From Lumnitzera littorea (taxonomy: Eukaryota; Streptophyta; Magnoliopsida; Myrtales; Combretaceae): DNA of 64,000 bases. The translations under genes and the position numbers were made by a program. Shown one piece after another: positions 1-10,559 of the stretch. The DNA lies in assembly GCA_024138015.1 (NCBI GenBank), contig JAMXBB010000007.1, positions 84,120,902-84,184,901 on the forward strand. The letters run 5' to 3'. Within the stretch, counting starts at the first letter, position 1; each line of letters begins with the position of its first letter. The notes under the pieces were generated by a model, which searched no databases, was not told the DNA's origin, and saw only the letters and a list, made by a program, of their open reading frames with translations.

Positions 1-339
1 TGAACTAAAAATTCTTGAATAAAGTTTAGGTTCTCTGCCTTTGTTTTTGGTACTCTTGTCTTCCTTTTTCAAAAATAATAAAGTTCTCTTTAGTTCATCG
101 TTCATCATTTTTTAAAATTCCCGTCTTTGTAAATAGTCTTCCATTTAACCACCATTCAATCTCATTTAGAAAAATGTAAACAAAATCCATAGACTTGTAA
201 ATAGAAACTAAAAAAAATATATATATATAAAAAAGACCACCATCCTTATTTGTAAATTATTTTTTGAAAATAAACTTTACCTTTCTCTCTCTAAAAAAAA
301 TGAAAATAAAAGTTGCCAACAGCTATAAATGCTTATAGG
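1..339. other. unassigned AT-rich DNA
   Basis: No coding frame, RNA gene or repeat structure that I can support. Contains A/T homopolymer runs and a short TA tract near 217-228. Confidence 0.5.
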
Positions 340-870
340 CCTAAAGAACCAGCACAAGCTCAAGCCTCTAGCCCACTCAAGTGACCAATCTAAATACTTG
401 GCTTTCAAACCACATAAGGTCCCTCGACCTATTAAGGAAGCCAAATGCGAGCCCCTTAGCCCATACAAGCCAAGCACGAGCCCTTTGGCTCATTCATGCT
501 AAATACGAGTCTCTTGGCCCATTTAACCCCAAATACGAGCCCCTTGAACAAACAGGAGCCCTTTAACCCACTCAAGCAGCCAGCCCAAACATTTGGCTTT
601 CAACCCACACTAAACCTAGCCCTTTATCACCATCTAATCCAAACACACACTACTTGGCTAACACTAACCTTAGGCCCATTCAGGTAACCTACCTAAATAT
701 AAGCCACTTAGCTAAGCATTCAACCTAAACACCGGCTTACCCAAACACAAGCCATTAGGCCAGCCAGCTCATCTAAACATGAGCCACAGCCTATCAAGGC
801 TGCCGACCTGAGCACGATCCTCAACTCCTAAAAGTAACCAAGCCAAGGCAAAACCCTTGATCTATTTAGA
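340..870. repeat. degenerate short tandem-like repeat block
   Basis: The stretch repeats variations of a unit of roughly 30-40 bases built on 'aaatacgagccccttggccc' (compare about 466-497, 503-530 and 531-560). It is unusually C-rich for this window. The short open frames here exist only because the repeat lacks stops. It is probably an eroded tandem array, perhaps from a retrotransposon 3' region. No LTR boundary is visible nearby. Confidence 0.45.
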
Positions 871-2528
871 AAGCCAAGCTTGATCATGAATCGAACTAAA
901 ACACAAAATCAAATACTAGAGCATGATTTGAGAAATTGGGGGGTAAAACTCGATCTTAGGAAAATAAAAAAGTAGACTCCTCCTTAAGGAACCGGTAACT
1001 CGCTTTTTGAAAAGTTTAGGATGAGAAGAGGCAAGCTCTATCCTATACACCAACCTAAAACACTTTAAGAGTTGAGTGACATAATTGTGAGGATATTTTG
1101 GACTCATTCCTTAAAGGAGGTTCACTTTAAATGTGATACGTAGATTGAAGTGAAGTTAGGCATTCACTTCTAAATCCTAAACACAATCATCTGTTATTCA
1201 CCCCATTGGACTTAGTTGGAGAATTTCTAAATTTAAACCCTATCAAGAACCACCCTGCAATGGGGCAATTTGGAGGTTGGGGTCATTGAGTAGAAGATAG
1301 GGGTAAGATTAGTTTATGCTTGTTTAAATAACATTAATTCAAAAACGGCTTTTATTTCTGATAAATTATTTTTCTTTGAAATGAAGAAGAGCCAATTTCC
1401 TTTTTCAACCACCTCAAGCCCATACACTTAAAATCCATGGAATTAAGGCCTTGAATCATCAATAGAAACAGTCACTCTTAGGGCCAAAAGGAAAGAGAAA
1501 AATAATAAGAGATAATGGGGCAAAGCAATTAAAAAAAGAAAAAAAGAGAGAAGAATAAAAAGCCAAAGAATTAGGCGCAGAAGTATAGGATAAAAAGCCC
1601 CAAGAAATGTTTCACATCTCAATAGGGGCAACCAAACTAAATCAAAAGGGCCAAGAGTCGATGCCCAAATAGCCTCAGAAAACACAAGACCTTAAATCAC
1701 ACAAGGCCTCCCTACCCATAATACCCCCCTTATACATGTAAAAGCTCTTTAAATTTTAAAAGATAATTTATCTTTAATAAAAATTGTTTTTGAAACAAGG
1801 GTGAGCAAGCTTCTAATTTTTCCCCAAAGTTCTTGATTTGTACACCCGAGATTAATAAAAGTGTTTCTGTCAAAACAAGCCTTTTCATTAATCTTTTTTG
1901 AAACCTTTGGACCAAAAGCCTAAATTCATAAGGGTAAACTGAAAAAGACCTAATGAATTGGTCAAGGAGTATCACTTACAAAATGGACTATAATTTTTGG
2001 AACTGAAGTCAAGAGTGTAATCTAGACCGAGAGCTAGTAAGGAAGACCTCTTTGACTAAACTAATTATAAGTTACCTTCTCCTTAAGAAAGGAATGGCTT
2101 AAGATCACAAAACCCCTAAGAGAAGCCCTAAGGTCAAGGGTAGTAAGAAATTCCACATAATTACCAAAGATAGGGTTAGTTATAAGATTGTTCCTTAATA
2201 AGAGTTTATACCTATTAGCAAAACTTTAAAAATAAAAATAAAAAAAGGAAGAGAGAGAAAGTAAAGGCTCGTCACAAAATCTTTTATCCAAATCCATGTC
2301 AGCTCGAATAGCCAAGTTTTTAATTCATGTCATCCATTTCCTTTCCAAGGTCATCATTTTTCTAGTTTAAGTCATTCTTCCCCAATTGTGGTTTTTAACG
2401 TCCTTCAAACTCTTTTTTCAAATCAAGGGGCTTATCCTTACTCTTTTCCTTGTTCATAAATGGTTTTTCAATAATCTCTCTATAAATACTTTTCCAAGCA
2501 AAAGTGTCTTTTGAAATTGGTTGTTTGC
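871..2528. other. unassigned, probably repeat-derived DNA
   Basis: No convincing gene. The text around 1080-1330 is more GC-balanced and resembles LTR leader sequence in composition. I cannot place a TG/CA boundary, a primer-binding site or a polypurine tract, so it is not called as an element. Confidence 0.4.
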
Positions 2529-5500
2529 TGTAAGCTCCCAAAATTGAGTTTAGGATAACCGAGCTTAGATTTAGGGCTTTTAGGAAAACTTATCCAATTG
2601 AGCTCAAGCTTTACGACTAGAATAAAAAAGTTAGTTGAGATGTTACAGTGAAGTTAGATTTTAGTAATAAGGACCTAAAATCCCAATTTTGCCCTTAGAA
2701 GTTGGAATATTTAATATAGCACTAAAATGTTCGGAATTCCTAAAATTAAACTTAGATTGCAACGAGAACTTAGAAATAAGTTAATTGAGCTATAAAATGA
2801 GATAATATAGTATAATTTACTATATAAAAATACAAGTAATTTTATGAGTATACTCGATATAAATAATAATTATACTTGTAAATTAACCCTAAATTATGTG
2901 ATTATATATTTATTGTGTTGAATTCATGAAATTAACTTTAAAACATATCCTAAAAATAAAAGATATGCTAGAAACTTAATTATATGAGTATAGTTATATA
3001 TTACTCGTGATATTCATAAGGAATATATACTAGTATATTAAGTAAATAATTAAGTATTAATAAAATATACTCAAAATACCTAAATAATTGCAAAATATTA
3101 TTCAAAAGCCTTCCAATTGCTGATTCATGCCTAGAAATTGCTGGAAATCATCAAAGCTGGACAATTGCTGAATCAAAAGGTGAATCTACAAGCAAATGAC
3201 ACCTCTTACTTGCAATTAATGGAGGAAAAAGTAAGAAAAAATAAAGAAAAAAAAAGAAACCGACCTAAACCACTATAAATTTGTTGAACAACATCATTTT
3301 TCATCTTTGAAACCAGAAACAATAGAAAGAAAAATTAGAAAAAAATCGTAGAAAATAAAAAGAAATTTAGAAAAAACAGGGGAAATTTCGTGAAAGTGAA
3401 GAACCCTAACCTAGAGTGGTTTTGCTGTGAAACCCAACCAACCCCATACGGTCCACCCACCGCGCAGGCCATTTGACAATCGCCCAACCGTCGCCGACTA
3501 CCGGAGCACCCAAGAACACCAAGATCAATTTCCTGCCTTATTTTTCAATAATTTCTAAAAATTAGTAAATCCGCCCAGAAAATTATGAAAAAAATTGTAC
3601 ATAGGTTATTTTAAACATGCTTTCATGTGATATTTTTATTTTTGAAAAATTCGTAATATTTAATATACTTTATTATGAAATTTATTATTCACCCGAATTT
3701 ATATTTGTAAAATAAATGTACTATATGATGTTGTTTTTAGCTGAAAATTTTTGTGTAGGATGTGTATGATATATAGATAATTGCTATGTAGCCTGAATTT
3801 TGATTTGAATATTTTTAATATTTATTGCATTTTTAGGCTTGAAAATAGCTCGAAAATAGGCTAAAATTATGAATTTAATAGGAAAGCATGAAATTAAGGG
3901 ATGAAATGGACATGTACTGATTTTTATTAAATAATAATAGTATTGACTCAGATTGAAATTAATTTGGTGCCAAAAGAATCATAATTGGGTAATTTATGAT
4001 AATTTAGGGGTAAAATCGTCAATACAAATATATAGGCAATAGGTCGGAAACTTGAAACTAAGTGATAACTGAATCCTCTATATTTTTAAGAGTTTATAGA
4101 AATTTTCGAGGAATTATTTGATAACCTGAACTATTTATTAGAAATTTATTAAGTAAAATAGCTTAATTTACAAGTCGGGGTGTATTTGTAATATTAATAA
4201 ACTAAAATAAATTAAATAGTTAAATAAAAACTATATGTGGGAATTGCTGATCAAATTGAATTAAATGGATATTTTTATTATATTTATGAATATTTTCTAA
4301 TTGGGATACATTTTAGGTATATTAAGATTAGATAATACTTATATTGTAATATTATATGAACAAATTAGATGAAATACAATTTAATAACGTAAATTACGTA
4401 TAATACGATCATATTTATATAATTATATATAACTGTATTAAAAACTCAAACTACCCGTTAAAAGTCGTCTCTAGAAATAAGACCAGTAAAACGTATCATT
4501 AGATTTATACAAACCCAATGACACTAATTTTATTAAAATCGGGCAACCTTAAGTAATTTAACCTATAACTTTATCATATTCAAGAATGTAAATATTTCGG
4601 TAACCTTATCGTAATTAAAATATGAATTAATAAATAAAAAATACATTTCGATGCGATCGAAACGATATATAATATGTAATAGTATATATGATGTATAGCA
4701 ACAACAATTAATAACTTAATTCGATATATAGTAATAACATGACTGTATATTATGGAAATAATATATATATGTATATATATATATATAACCATTAGAGATT
4801 AAACCCTAATGTTTTCGTAATTATTACGAAAACTAAATTTGGGTCTTTTATATAATTACGACCTTCTAATATAAAGACGGTTAACAATTTAAGTTAGCAA
4901 TAGCGAATGTCTAAACAAGTAAGTTGAGATTGTGGCTTCATCGCTTGTTTGGGTACTATTTAAAGAATCCGAAGACCCAAGAGTACTTCTGGTTGTGTTT
5001 ATAGTTAGATGATTATGCGCATGTTATGTGTGTGAATGATACTTGGTTGTGATAGGAGTTCAATTCCTTGATGTGCTGTTCTGCATATTTGCACGGATTC
5101 TGTATTGTGTGAACTTATTGATCACCCCTGATTAAAACTAAGGTTATTTGACTAAATGAAATTAGACATGTATAATCACCCATTAGGGGAAATGATTAAG
5201 AGTGTTAGGCCAAATACCGACTTCCTTCGATAAGGATAGCTAAAATGGTCTTTTCCCCATTCTTAGTCGAACTAAGTGACAGGCGATGAGGTCACGGTAA
5301 GGTTGGGGGCCGTAGTTCGAAGGCAGTCATGGGAGGAGGGTATTCTCTATTGCACAAGCTTGGGTTTGGTCTGACTTGAGTCGTGATGAAACTCTTCAAT
5401 CCGGGTTGGAGCGGATGTAATTTCTCTAACCTCATAGTGGACTGGATAACATTGTGCGATGTTTCATTTGAGTGATTGCATTGTATTTCATCATAATTAT

Positions 5501-5916
5501 TAACCTTATTTGTGATTGTACAATACTCTTCTGACTCCAACCCACTTACCGAGCTAGTTGTGCTTACATCCTTACAGACTCTTTTACAAGTGTTTAATAA
5601 GAACAGGATGTTCAGGTACCACCGTTCTTAGGTTAGTGCGCTGCCGTTTGAGAAAGTGAGAATCGAAGAATCAACTGAATCAGAGCTTTTAACTTTGTCT
5701 TTGAGTTCTTAGGAAACTAATTGGGAATTCCCTGGGAGCCCACTAGTTTCTTAACTTATTGTACATAGACTGTAAAACCTATGGTTTTTAATAAACTCTA
5801 ATTGTAAACTTTACCTTCGGACATAAAATGTTTGCATAAATACTGTTGTGGTACTAAATAGCAAGTCATATAGAACAGGTATTTTGTAAAAGCTCTACCA
5901 CAGGTTTGGTTATTAA
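2529..5916 (+). mobile_element. Ty3/gypsy-type long LTR (about 3.4 kb)
   Basis: It begins at TGTAAGCTCCC and runs to a tRNA-iMet-like primer-binding site at 5917. The opening resembles the starts of long LTRs of Tekay/Del-type chromoviruses as I remember them, and that lineage assignment is an inference from memory. The last 350 bases carry features expected of R/U5, including an A/T-rich poly(A)-signal-like stretch around 5785-5840. No second copy of this LTR is in the window, so the element is truncated or was cut by the repeats that start near 6080. The short ORFs inside (4580-4792, 5292-5540) show no family resemblance. Confidence 0.6.
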
Positions 5917-5931
5917 TAGGTATCAGAACAG
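5917..5931 (+). other. primer-binding site, tRNA-iMet type
   Basis: The text TAGGTATCAGAACAG matches the usual plant retrotransposon PBS TTGGTATCAGAGCAG with two mismatches. It lies directly after the LTR end, which sets the element's + orientation. Confidence 0.7.
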
Positions 5932-6079
5932 ACGTTTCAAACTGGTTGAGTTGTGCGCCTTGTGTGAACTGTATCTACGATAGCAGCTGTGAGGTCAGCT
6001 TTTATCTTAGATTAGTTTACACAGTGGGACTGTTACGACTCTTCATGTTCTGGGCATGACACTTGCCTTAGATTAGTTC
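5932..6079 (+). mobile_element. internal leader stub of the long-LTR gypsy element
   Basis: About 150 bases of untranslated leader follow the PBS. They stop where the 3' repeat array of a different (Ogre/Tat-like) element begins. No gag is present. The junction is a chimera of two elements, from deletion, recombination or nested insertion. Confidence 0.45.
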
Positions 6080-6730
6080 TTCAATCCTTCATCGTTTTTC
6101 TCTTAGGGTTTAAGCTAGCTCTTAGAGCACTAATCCTTCTTTTATTCTTTTTAGGGTTCTAACCAGCCTTTAGGGCGCTGTCCCGTCTTTCTCTTAGGGT
6201 TCGAGTCAACTATTAGAGCGCTAATCCCTCTTTTATTCTTTTTAGAGCTCTAACTAGCCTTTGGGGTGCTGCCTTATCTTTCTAGGGTGTTAGCTAGTTC
6301 TTAGAGCACTAACCTTTACTTTATTTCTTTTTAGGGCTCTTGTTAGCCTTTAAGGCATTGTCCCGTCTTTCTAGGGTGTTAGCTAGCTCTTAGAGTTAAC
6401 CTTTCTTTTATTCTTTTTAGGGCTCTAGTAAGCCTTTAGGATGTTATCCCATCTTTCTGGGGTGTTAGCCAGCTCTTAGAGCTCACCCTTCTTTTATTCC
6501 TTATAGGGTTCTAACTAGCCTTTAAGGTGTTGTCCCATCTTTCTCTTAGGGTTCAAGCTATCTCTTAGAGCTTTGATCCCTCTCTTATTCTTTTCAAGGT
6601 TCCAGCTAGCCTTTAGGGCGCTGTCTCATCTTTCTCTTAGGGTTTAAGTTAGCTTTTAAAGCATTGATCCCTCTCTTATTATGGTTCCAGCTAGCCTTTA
6701 GGGCATTGTCTCATTCTTCTTAGGGTCTTA
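6080..6730 (+). repeat. tandem repeat array, about 85-90 bp unit (Ogre-like 3' region)
   Basis: The phrase 'tagcctttagggcgctgtc' and relatives recur near 6170, 6250, 6340, 6430, 6520, 6606 and 6692, about 85-90 bases apart. They alternate with 'agctagctcttagagc'. The unit is related to the next array (shared 'cttagggt', 'agctctt/tagg' and 'gcgct' words) but diverged. It sits between the missing pol and the 3' LTR of the Ogre-like element, where tandem repeats are typical for this lineage. Confidence 0.85.
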
Positions 6731-7440
6731 GCTAGCTCTAGGAATGCTTTGCCTACCTTGGTTAGTCAACCCATTAAGGCACAACCAAGTTTGCTCATTC
6801 TTCTTAGGGTCTTAGCCAACTCTAGGAGTGCTTTACCCACCTTGGTTAGTCAGCTCATTAGGGTACGACCAAGTTTTCTCATCTTTCTTAAGGTATTAGC
6901 CAGCTCTAGGAGCACTTTGCCTACCTTGGTTAGTCAACTCATTAAGGTACGACTAAGTTTGTTCATCCTTCTTAGGGTCTTAGCCAGCTTTAGGAGCACT
7001 TTGCCCACCTTGGTTAGTCAGCTCATTAGGGTACGACCAAGTTTGCTTATCCTTCTTTGGGTCTTGCCAACTCTAGGAGCGCTTTGCCCACCTTGATTAG
7101 TCAGCTCATTAAGGTATGACCAAGTTTGCTCATCCTTCTTAGGGTCTTAGCCAGCTCTAGGAGCGCTCTACCTACCTTGGTTAGTCAGCTCATTAGGGCA
7201 CAACCATGTTTGCTCATCCTTCTTAAAGTCTTAGCTAGCTTTAAGAGTGCTTTGCCCACCTTAGTTAGTCAGCTCATTAAGGCACGACCATATTTACTCA
7301 TCCTTCTTAGGGTCTTAACCAGCTCTAGGAACACTTTGCCCACCTTGGTTAGTCTGCTCATTAGGGCACGACCAAGTTTGCTCATCCTTCTTAGGGCCTT
7401 AGCTAACTCTTGGAGCGCTTTGCCCGTTTTACCTTGAGCA
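6731..7440 (+). repeat. tandem repeat array, 84 bp unit, about 8 copies
   Basis: The core 'ccttggttagtcagctcatt' recurs about every 84 bases (near 6756, 6840, 6923, 7009, 7092, 7175, 7258 and 7341). It is followed each time by 'cgaccaagtttgctcatcc' and a 'cttagggtcttagcc' segment. Because 84 is a multiple of three, 115-codon (6749-7096) and 103-codon (7126-7437) frames stay open as 28-residue protein repeats. I regard these frames as by-products, not genes. The same monomer, about 80 bp long, occurs in reverse orientation at 49020-49650. Confidence 0.92.
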
Positions 7441-7633
7441 TGACCAAACTTCAATTCTTCTTTCAGTTTTTCGGCCAGCTCTTAGAGAGCTACCCTACAC
7501 TTCTTCGAATCCCCAATGGATTGGACCTAGGATAGCTAGCTAGCTGTAGCATTTCTTAGAATAAAATCTGCTCTTAGGGTAGAAATAGTATCTGTTTTAT
7601 CTTTGTGGCAAAGTTTTGCTCAAACTGTACCAC

Positions 7634-7646
7634 AAAGAGGGGCAGT
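7634..7646 (+). other. polypurine tract of the Ogre-like element
   Basis: AAAGAGGGGCAGT lies directly before an LTR start TGTAGACACCC. This is the usual arrangement at the 3' LTR of Ogre/Tat elements and sets the + orientation. A decayed counterpart occurs at 48835-48847 on the minus strand. Confidence 0.85.
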
Positions 7647-8048
7647 TGTAGACACCCAATTTTTGCCCCCCTTTTATTTTTCAAATTAGGTTATAGGGTC
7701 TTAAATTAGAAAACGTTCAAAAAAATAGAAACTTAAAGAAAGCCTTAAAAAAATGAGGGAATTTAGAAAAAACATGAATTCTAAAAAAATATAAAAAAAT
7801 AGGAAAATAGGAAAAAGTACAAAAAACAAATAAGAAATTTAGAAAAATACAAAAAAATAAGAAATTTGAAAAGTCACAAAATAAAATAGGGTATTTAGAA
7901 AATAATAAATTTTTAGGTTGTTTAAATAGAATATAATTTTAATTTCAATAGTTTTGAATAATAGGCTGTTGGGTCTAGGTTTAGATTTGAAATTAGCTCA
8001 GGCTGACCTGGTCCATATGTATAATTAATTACACTTATGAATATGGAA

Positions 8049-8130
8049 AAACCAATAGCTCAGTTGGATAAGCATCTGGACTTGATATTGCATATGACTT
8101 AGAGATCCTAGGTTCAATCCATGGAAGATG
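8049..8130 (+). other. tRNA-like segment inside the LTR (A and B boxes)
   Basis: TAGCTCAGTTGG at 8056-8067 is a perfect match to the pol III A-box consensus. GGTTCAATCC at 8111-8120 matches the B box. Their spacing is close to that of a tRNA. A clean cloverleaf is not evident: I cannot pair a full acceptor stem or a convincing anticodon arm. I therefore call it a tRNA-derived or tRNA-mimicking block of the LTR, not a tRNA gene. Related blocks lie at matching LTR positions at 48512-48595 and 61485-61562 on the minus strand. Confidence 0.65.
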
Positions 8131-8639
8131 CAAAATGTATCTTTTATTTTCTTTTCTCACTTTATCACCACGTCATCACCACGTCACTGTTACGTTACGG
8201 GCTACGTCATCGCCACGTCATTTGCCAACTCACTTTTAAGTATGGTAGATACATTCCGACACATTCATACACGTGCAACTATGTATTTGGCACCACATAT
8301 TGTCCAGGTTTGTCTAATCCAAAATTAGAAGAAAATCATATTACATTTAATTTTTTCCATCCTTAACACAACCATGATACCTATAAATAGGGGTTTACTC
8401 TTCATTTTCAAAATAGAACGAAAACTTCGAAACACTTTAGAAAAACAAAAATTGAAGTTTCCACTCTCTAATACAGTTCCTCTCTCTTTAGGATAGCATC
8501 CCCTTTGGTGTTTGTTGATGAAAACCACCACCATTGAATTTCACGTTCCGATCGAGCCGACTTCAAGCTAAAGTGAGCTGATTTAAGCCGACATAGCCGA
8601 TCTAAGCTAAAGTGAGCCGATTCAAGCCAACCTTTTCTT

Positions 8640-8770
8640 TTTCTTTTTAATTTTATTCATTTGTTTATCTATAAATGTTATAAATGAGAAAAAGAAAAAA
8701 GAATGAAAAAGAAAAAAAAGAAAGAGAAGAAAAACAAAAAGAGAAAAAAAAAGAGAGAAAAGAAGTAGTC
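8640..8770 (+). repeat. purine-rich A/G tract in LTR
   Basis: About 8685-8768 is almost entirely A and G on the + strand ('gaaaaagaaaaaaaagaaag' and similar). It is simple-sequence expansion inside the LTR. Confidence 0.8.
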
Positions 8771-9587
8771 TATTTATTTATAGAAATAGATAGAATAAGT
8801 ATAAAAAAAATAATAAAAATAAATAAATAGGTTAGTAAAAAAAAATCATTTTGACACTTAGAAAAATTGAGTTTTCTAAAAATAAACGAAAATAAATCAA
8901 TCATTTTTCAAATTAGAATCATTTAGAATTTTCAAAAATAAAATCCAATTTAGGACTCCTTATAATCTTTTCTCAAATCAACTCAAAAATGGTTAAAAAC
9001 GTAAACCCAATAATTTTTCCAAAGTTAAAATCAATCAACCCGCTATATTTTCATTAAACGAACTATGGAAGTTTGATCCCGAATAACGGGTATATAGGCA
9101 CTCGTACATAAGTATAAGGTGATTAAAAATATGAAAAGTTTTATTTTTTCCATTTTTAGATATTTATGTAAATTAATCAATTTAATCGCATGTGTCATAA
9201 TTAGATGTTTTTTTAGAAATTAAAAAGGGTATATTTGAAAAGTGAAGTTAAATTTGGAAAGTTAAAAGTGATATTCGTTTAGAGTTTAATAAATTAGTTC
9301 TTGGATCTAGATCTCTAGTTTTTAAAAAACCGTATTTATAACTTGGTTTTTTAATCGATAAATTGGTAGCTAAGTTCTAACCAATCCACCCAATTAGTTA
9401 TAACTTAACCCCTTTTCTCAACTCTGGTTGGGTAGCGACTTCAAATCTTTTCAAGATGGAAAAAATAGTCTTCTTTAAACCCTAGTCAAGGGTCAATATT
9501 AAACGGGTAAGGGTTTAATACTGGTTAGCTTGGAGAAGACCTAATTTTATAAAAAGAACCGAGAAGGGTGAAAAACTAGGCTCGATA

Positions 9588-10559
9588 TATATCAAGTATA
9601 ATCGTTAACAAAGAATACATAGTAGTGACAGCTTGAATTGTATTTAATGGGTGATTGTCATACATCAAAGTGAATCAAATCTAAGGGCTTCTATGCTTTG
9701 TGAGATGATTGCTTGAATGAGAGTCAATGGATTTTCCCATGTAGTAGGCATGATAAGAACTGAGAGACATCGAGGAGGGTTAAACCTAAATGGATTGACT
9801 TTGTTCTAACTTAGTGAGGGCTGTAGTATGAGGATGACACAAGTAGGAATGCTAAATATGTCTAGAGATGGTTGACGTAAGCAAACATGTTGGGGATTGG
9901 ACGAGAAGTAAGATGACTAGATAAAGTAGATGCTTACTTGACTAGTGGAGGAGTAACTGATGTGTTTAAGAGTCATTAATAGAGAAATAGCAATCATTAA
10001 AACTAACAGTGTAAGAATTAGCCTAACATAATTTAGTGATAGATAATAAGTTGGAGGTAACAACCTTGAGTGCGAATGGTGAGTCTCTCTATATAAGATA
10101 TTGGCAGTGATGCTCCATTTCTTATAAGAACTTTTGCAAAACCAACATTTGATGTAAGATCAATAAGTTTACTTGCATTGGTAATCATGTGTTGTGCAGC
10201 ACTTGATTTAGGATAAACAACATCATAGGTTTTGCTAAGGAACAATGTAGCAAAAGGATTGTGGTAGGTTAACATAAACCTTATTAAACTGAAGACAATA
10301 TTGTAGTATTTGATAGACGAGTATAATAAAGGATTTTGGTTGGGAAAATGACTAAGAACTTAAGGAACTGTGTCTAGAGGAAGAGGGCAAATGTGACAAA
10401 CCATTAGAGAAGCCCTAAGGGGCAATAAGGGAGTAAGTATTCCCCTTGAAGTTAGAGTGACCTCTACTATGGCCTTGACCCTAAGAGAAAGAGGGGTTAG
10501 TTTAAGTGGAAAGTGATGTAGGTAGTAAAGTGTTAGCTTCATCAATACCATAGTACTTG
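9588..10559 (-). pseudogene. Ty1/copia protease and N-terminal integrase, truncated
   Basis: This is the minus-strand continuation of the copia gag at 10560-11692. Residues around 10080-10215 resemble the copia protease neighbourhood, including a 'NGASLPIS' motif next to a degraded 'AAQHMITNASKLIDL' segment. Further down, about 9690-9590, a frame reads 'KPLDLIHFDV' followed after a stop by a segment ending 'YYVFFVNDYT', matching the start of the copia integrase core. Several stops and frameshifts break the reading. The frame ends at 9588, where the Ogre-like LTR begins, so the RT and RNase H are absent. It would have encoded polyprotein processing and DNA-integration activities. It is now clearly dead. 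Confidence 0.72.

Larger units (their letters stand above)
7647..9587 (+). mobile_element. 3' LTR of an Ogre/Tat-like retrotransposon
   Basis: It starts TGTAGACACCCAATTTTTGC after the polypurine tract. It ends about 'ggctcgata', which aligns with the terminus of the LTRs of the 46504-61809 element (CTCGACA and CTCGATA). Inside, in the same order as in those LTRs, are a tRNA-like block (about 8049-8130), a purine-rich tract (about 8690-8765), a segment around 9060-9100 resembling 'gaactacg...ataggcac', and a segment near 9420-9450 resembling 'ggctct..ggtggcaactc'. The 5' LTR and coding region of this copy are missing. Its right edge abuts a minus-strand copia integrase at 9588. Confidence 0.82.

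Noticed and set aside
6080..7440. CRISPR array
   Set aside because: Units are 84-90 bp tandem repeats without unique spacers, in a plant retrotransposon 3' region.
8049..8130. A functional tRNA gene
   Set aside because: The A and B boxes are good, but I cannot pair a full acceptor stem or define an anticodon loop. It also lies within an LTR with homologous decayed copies elsewhere.
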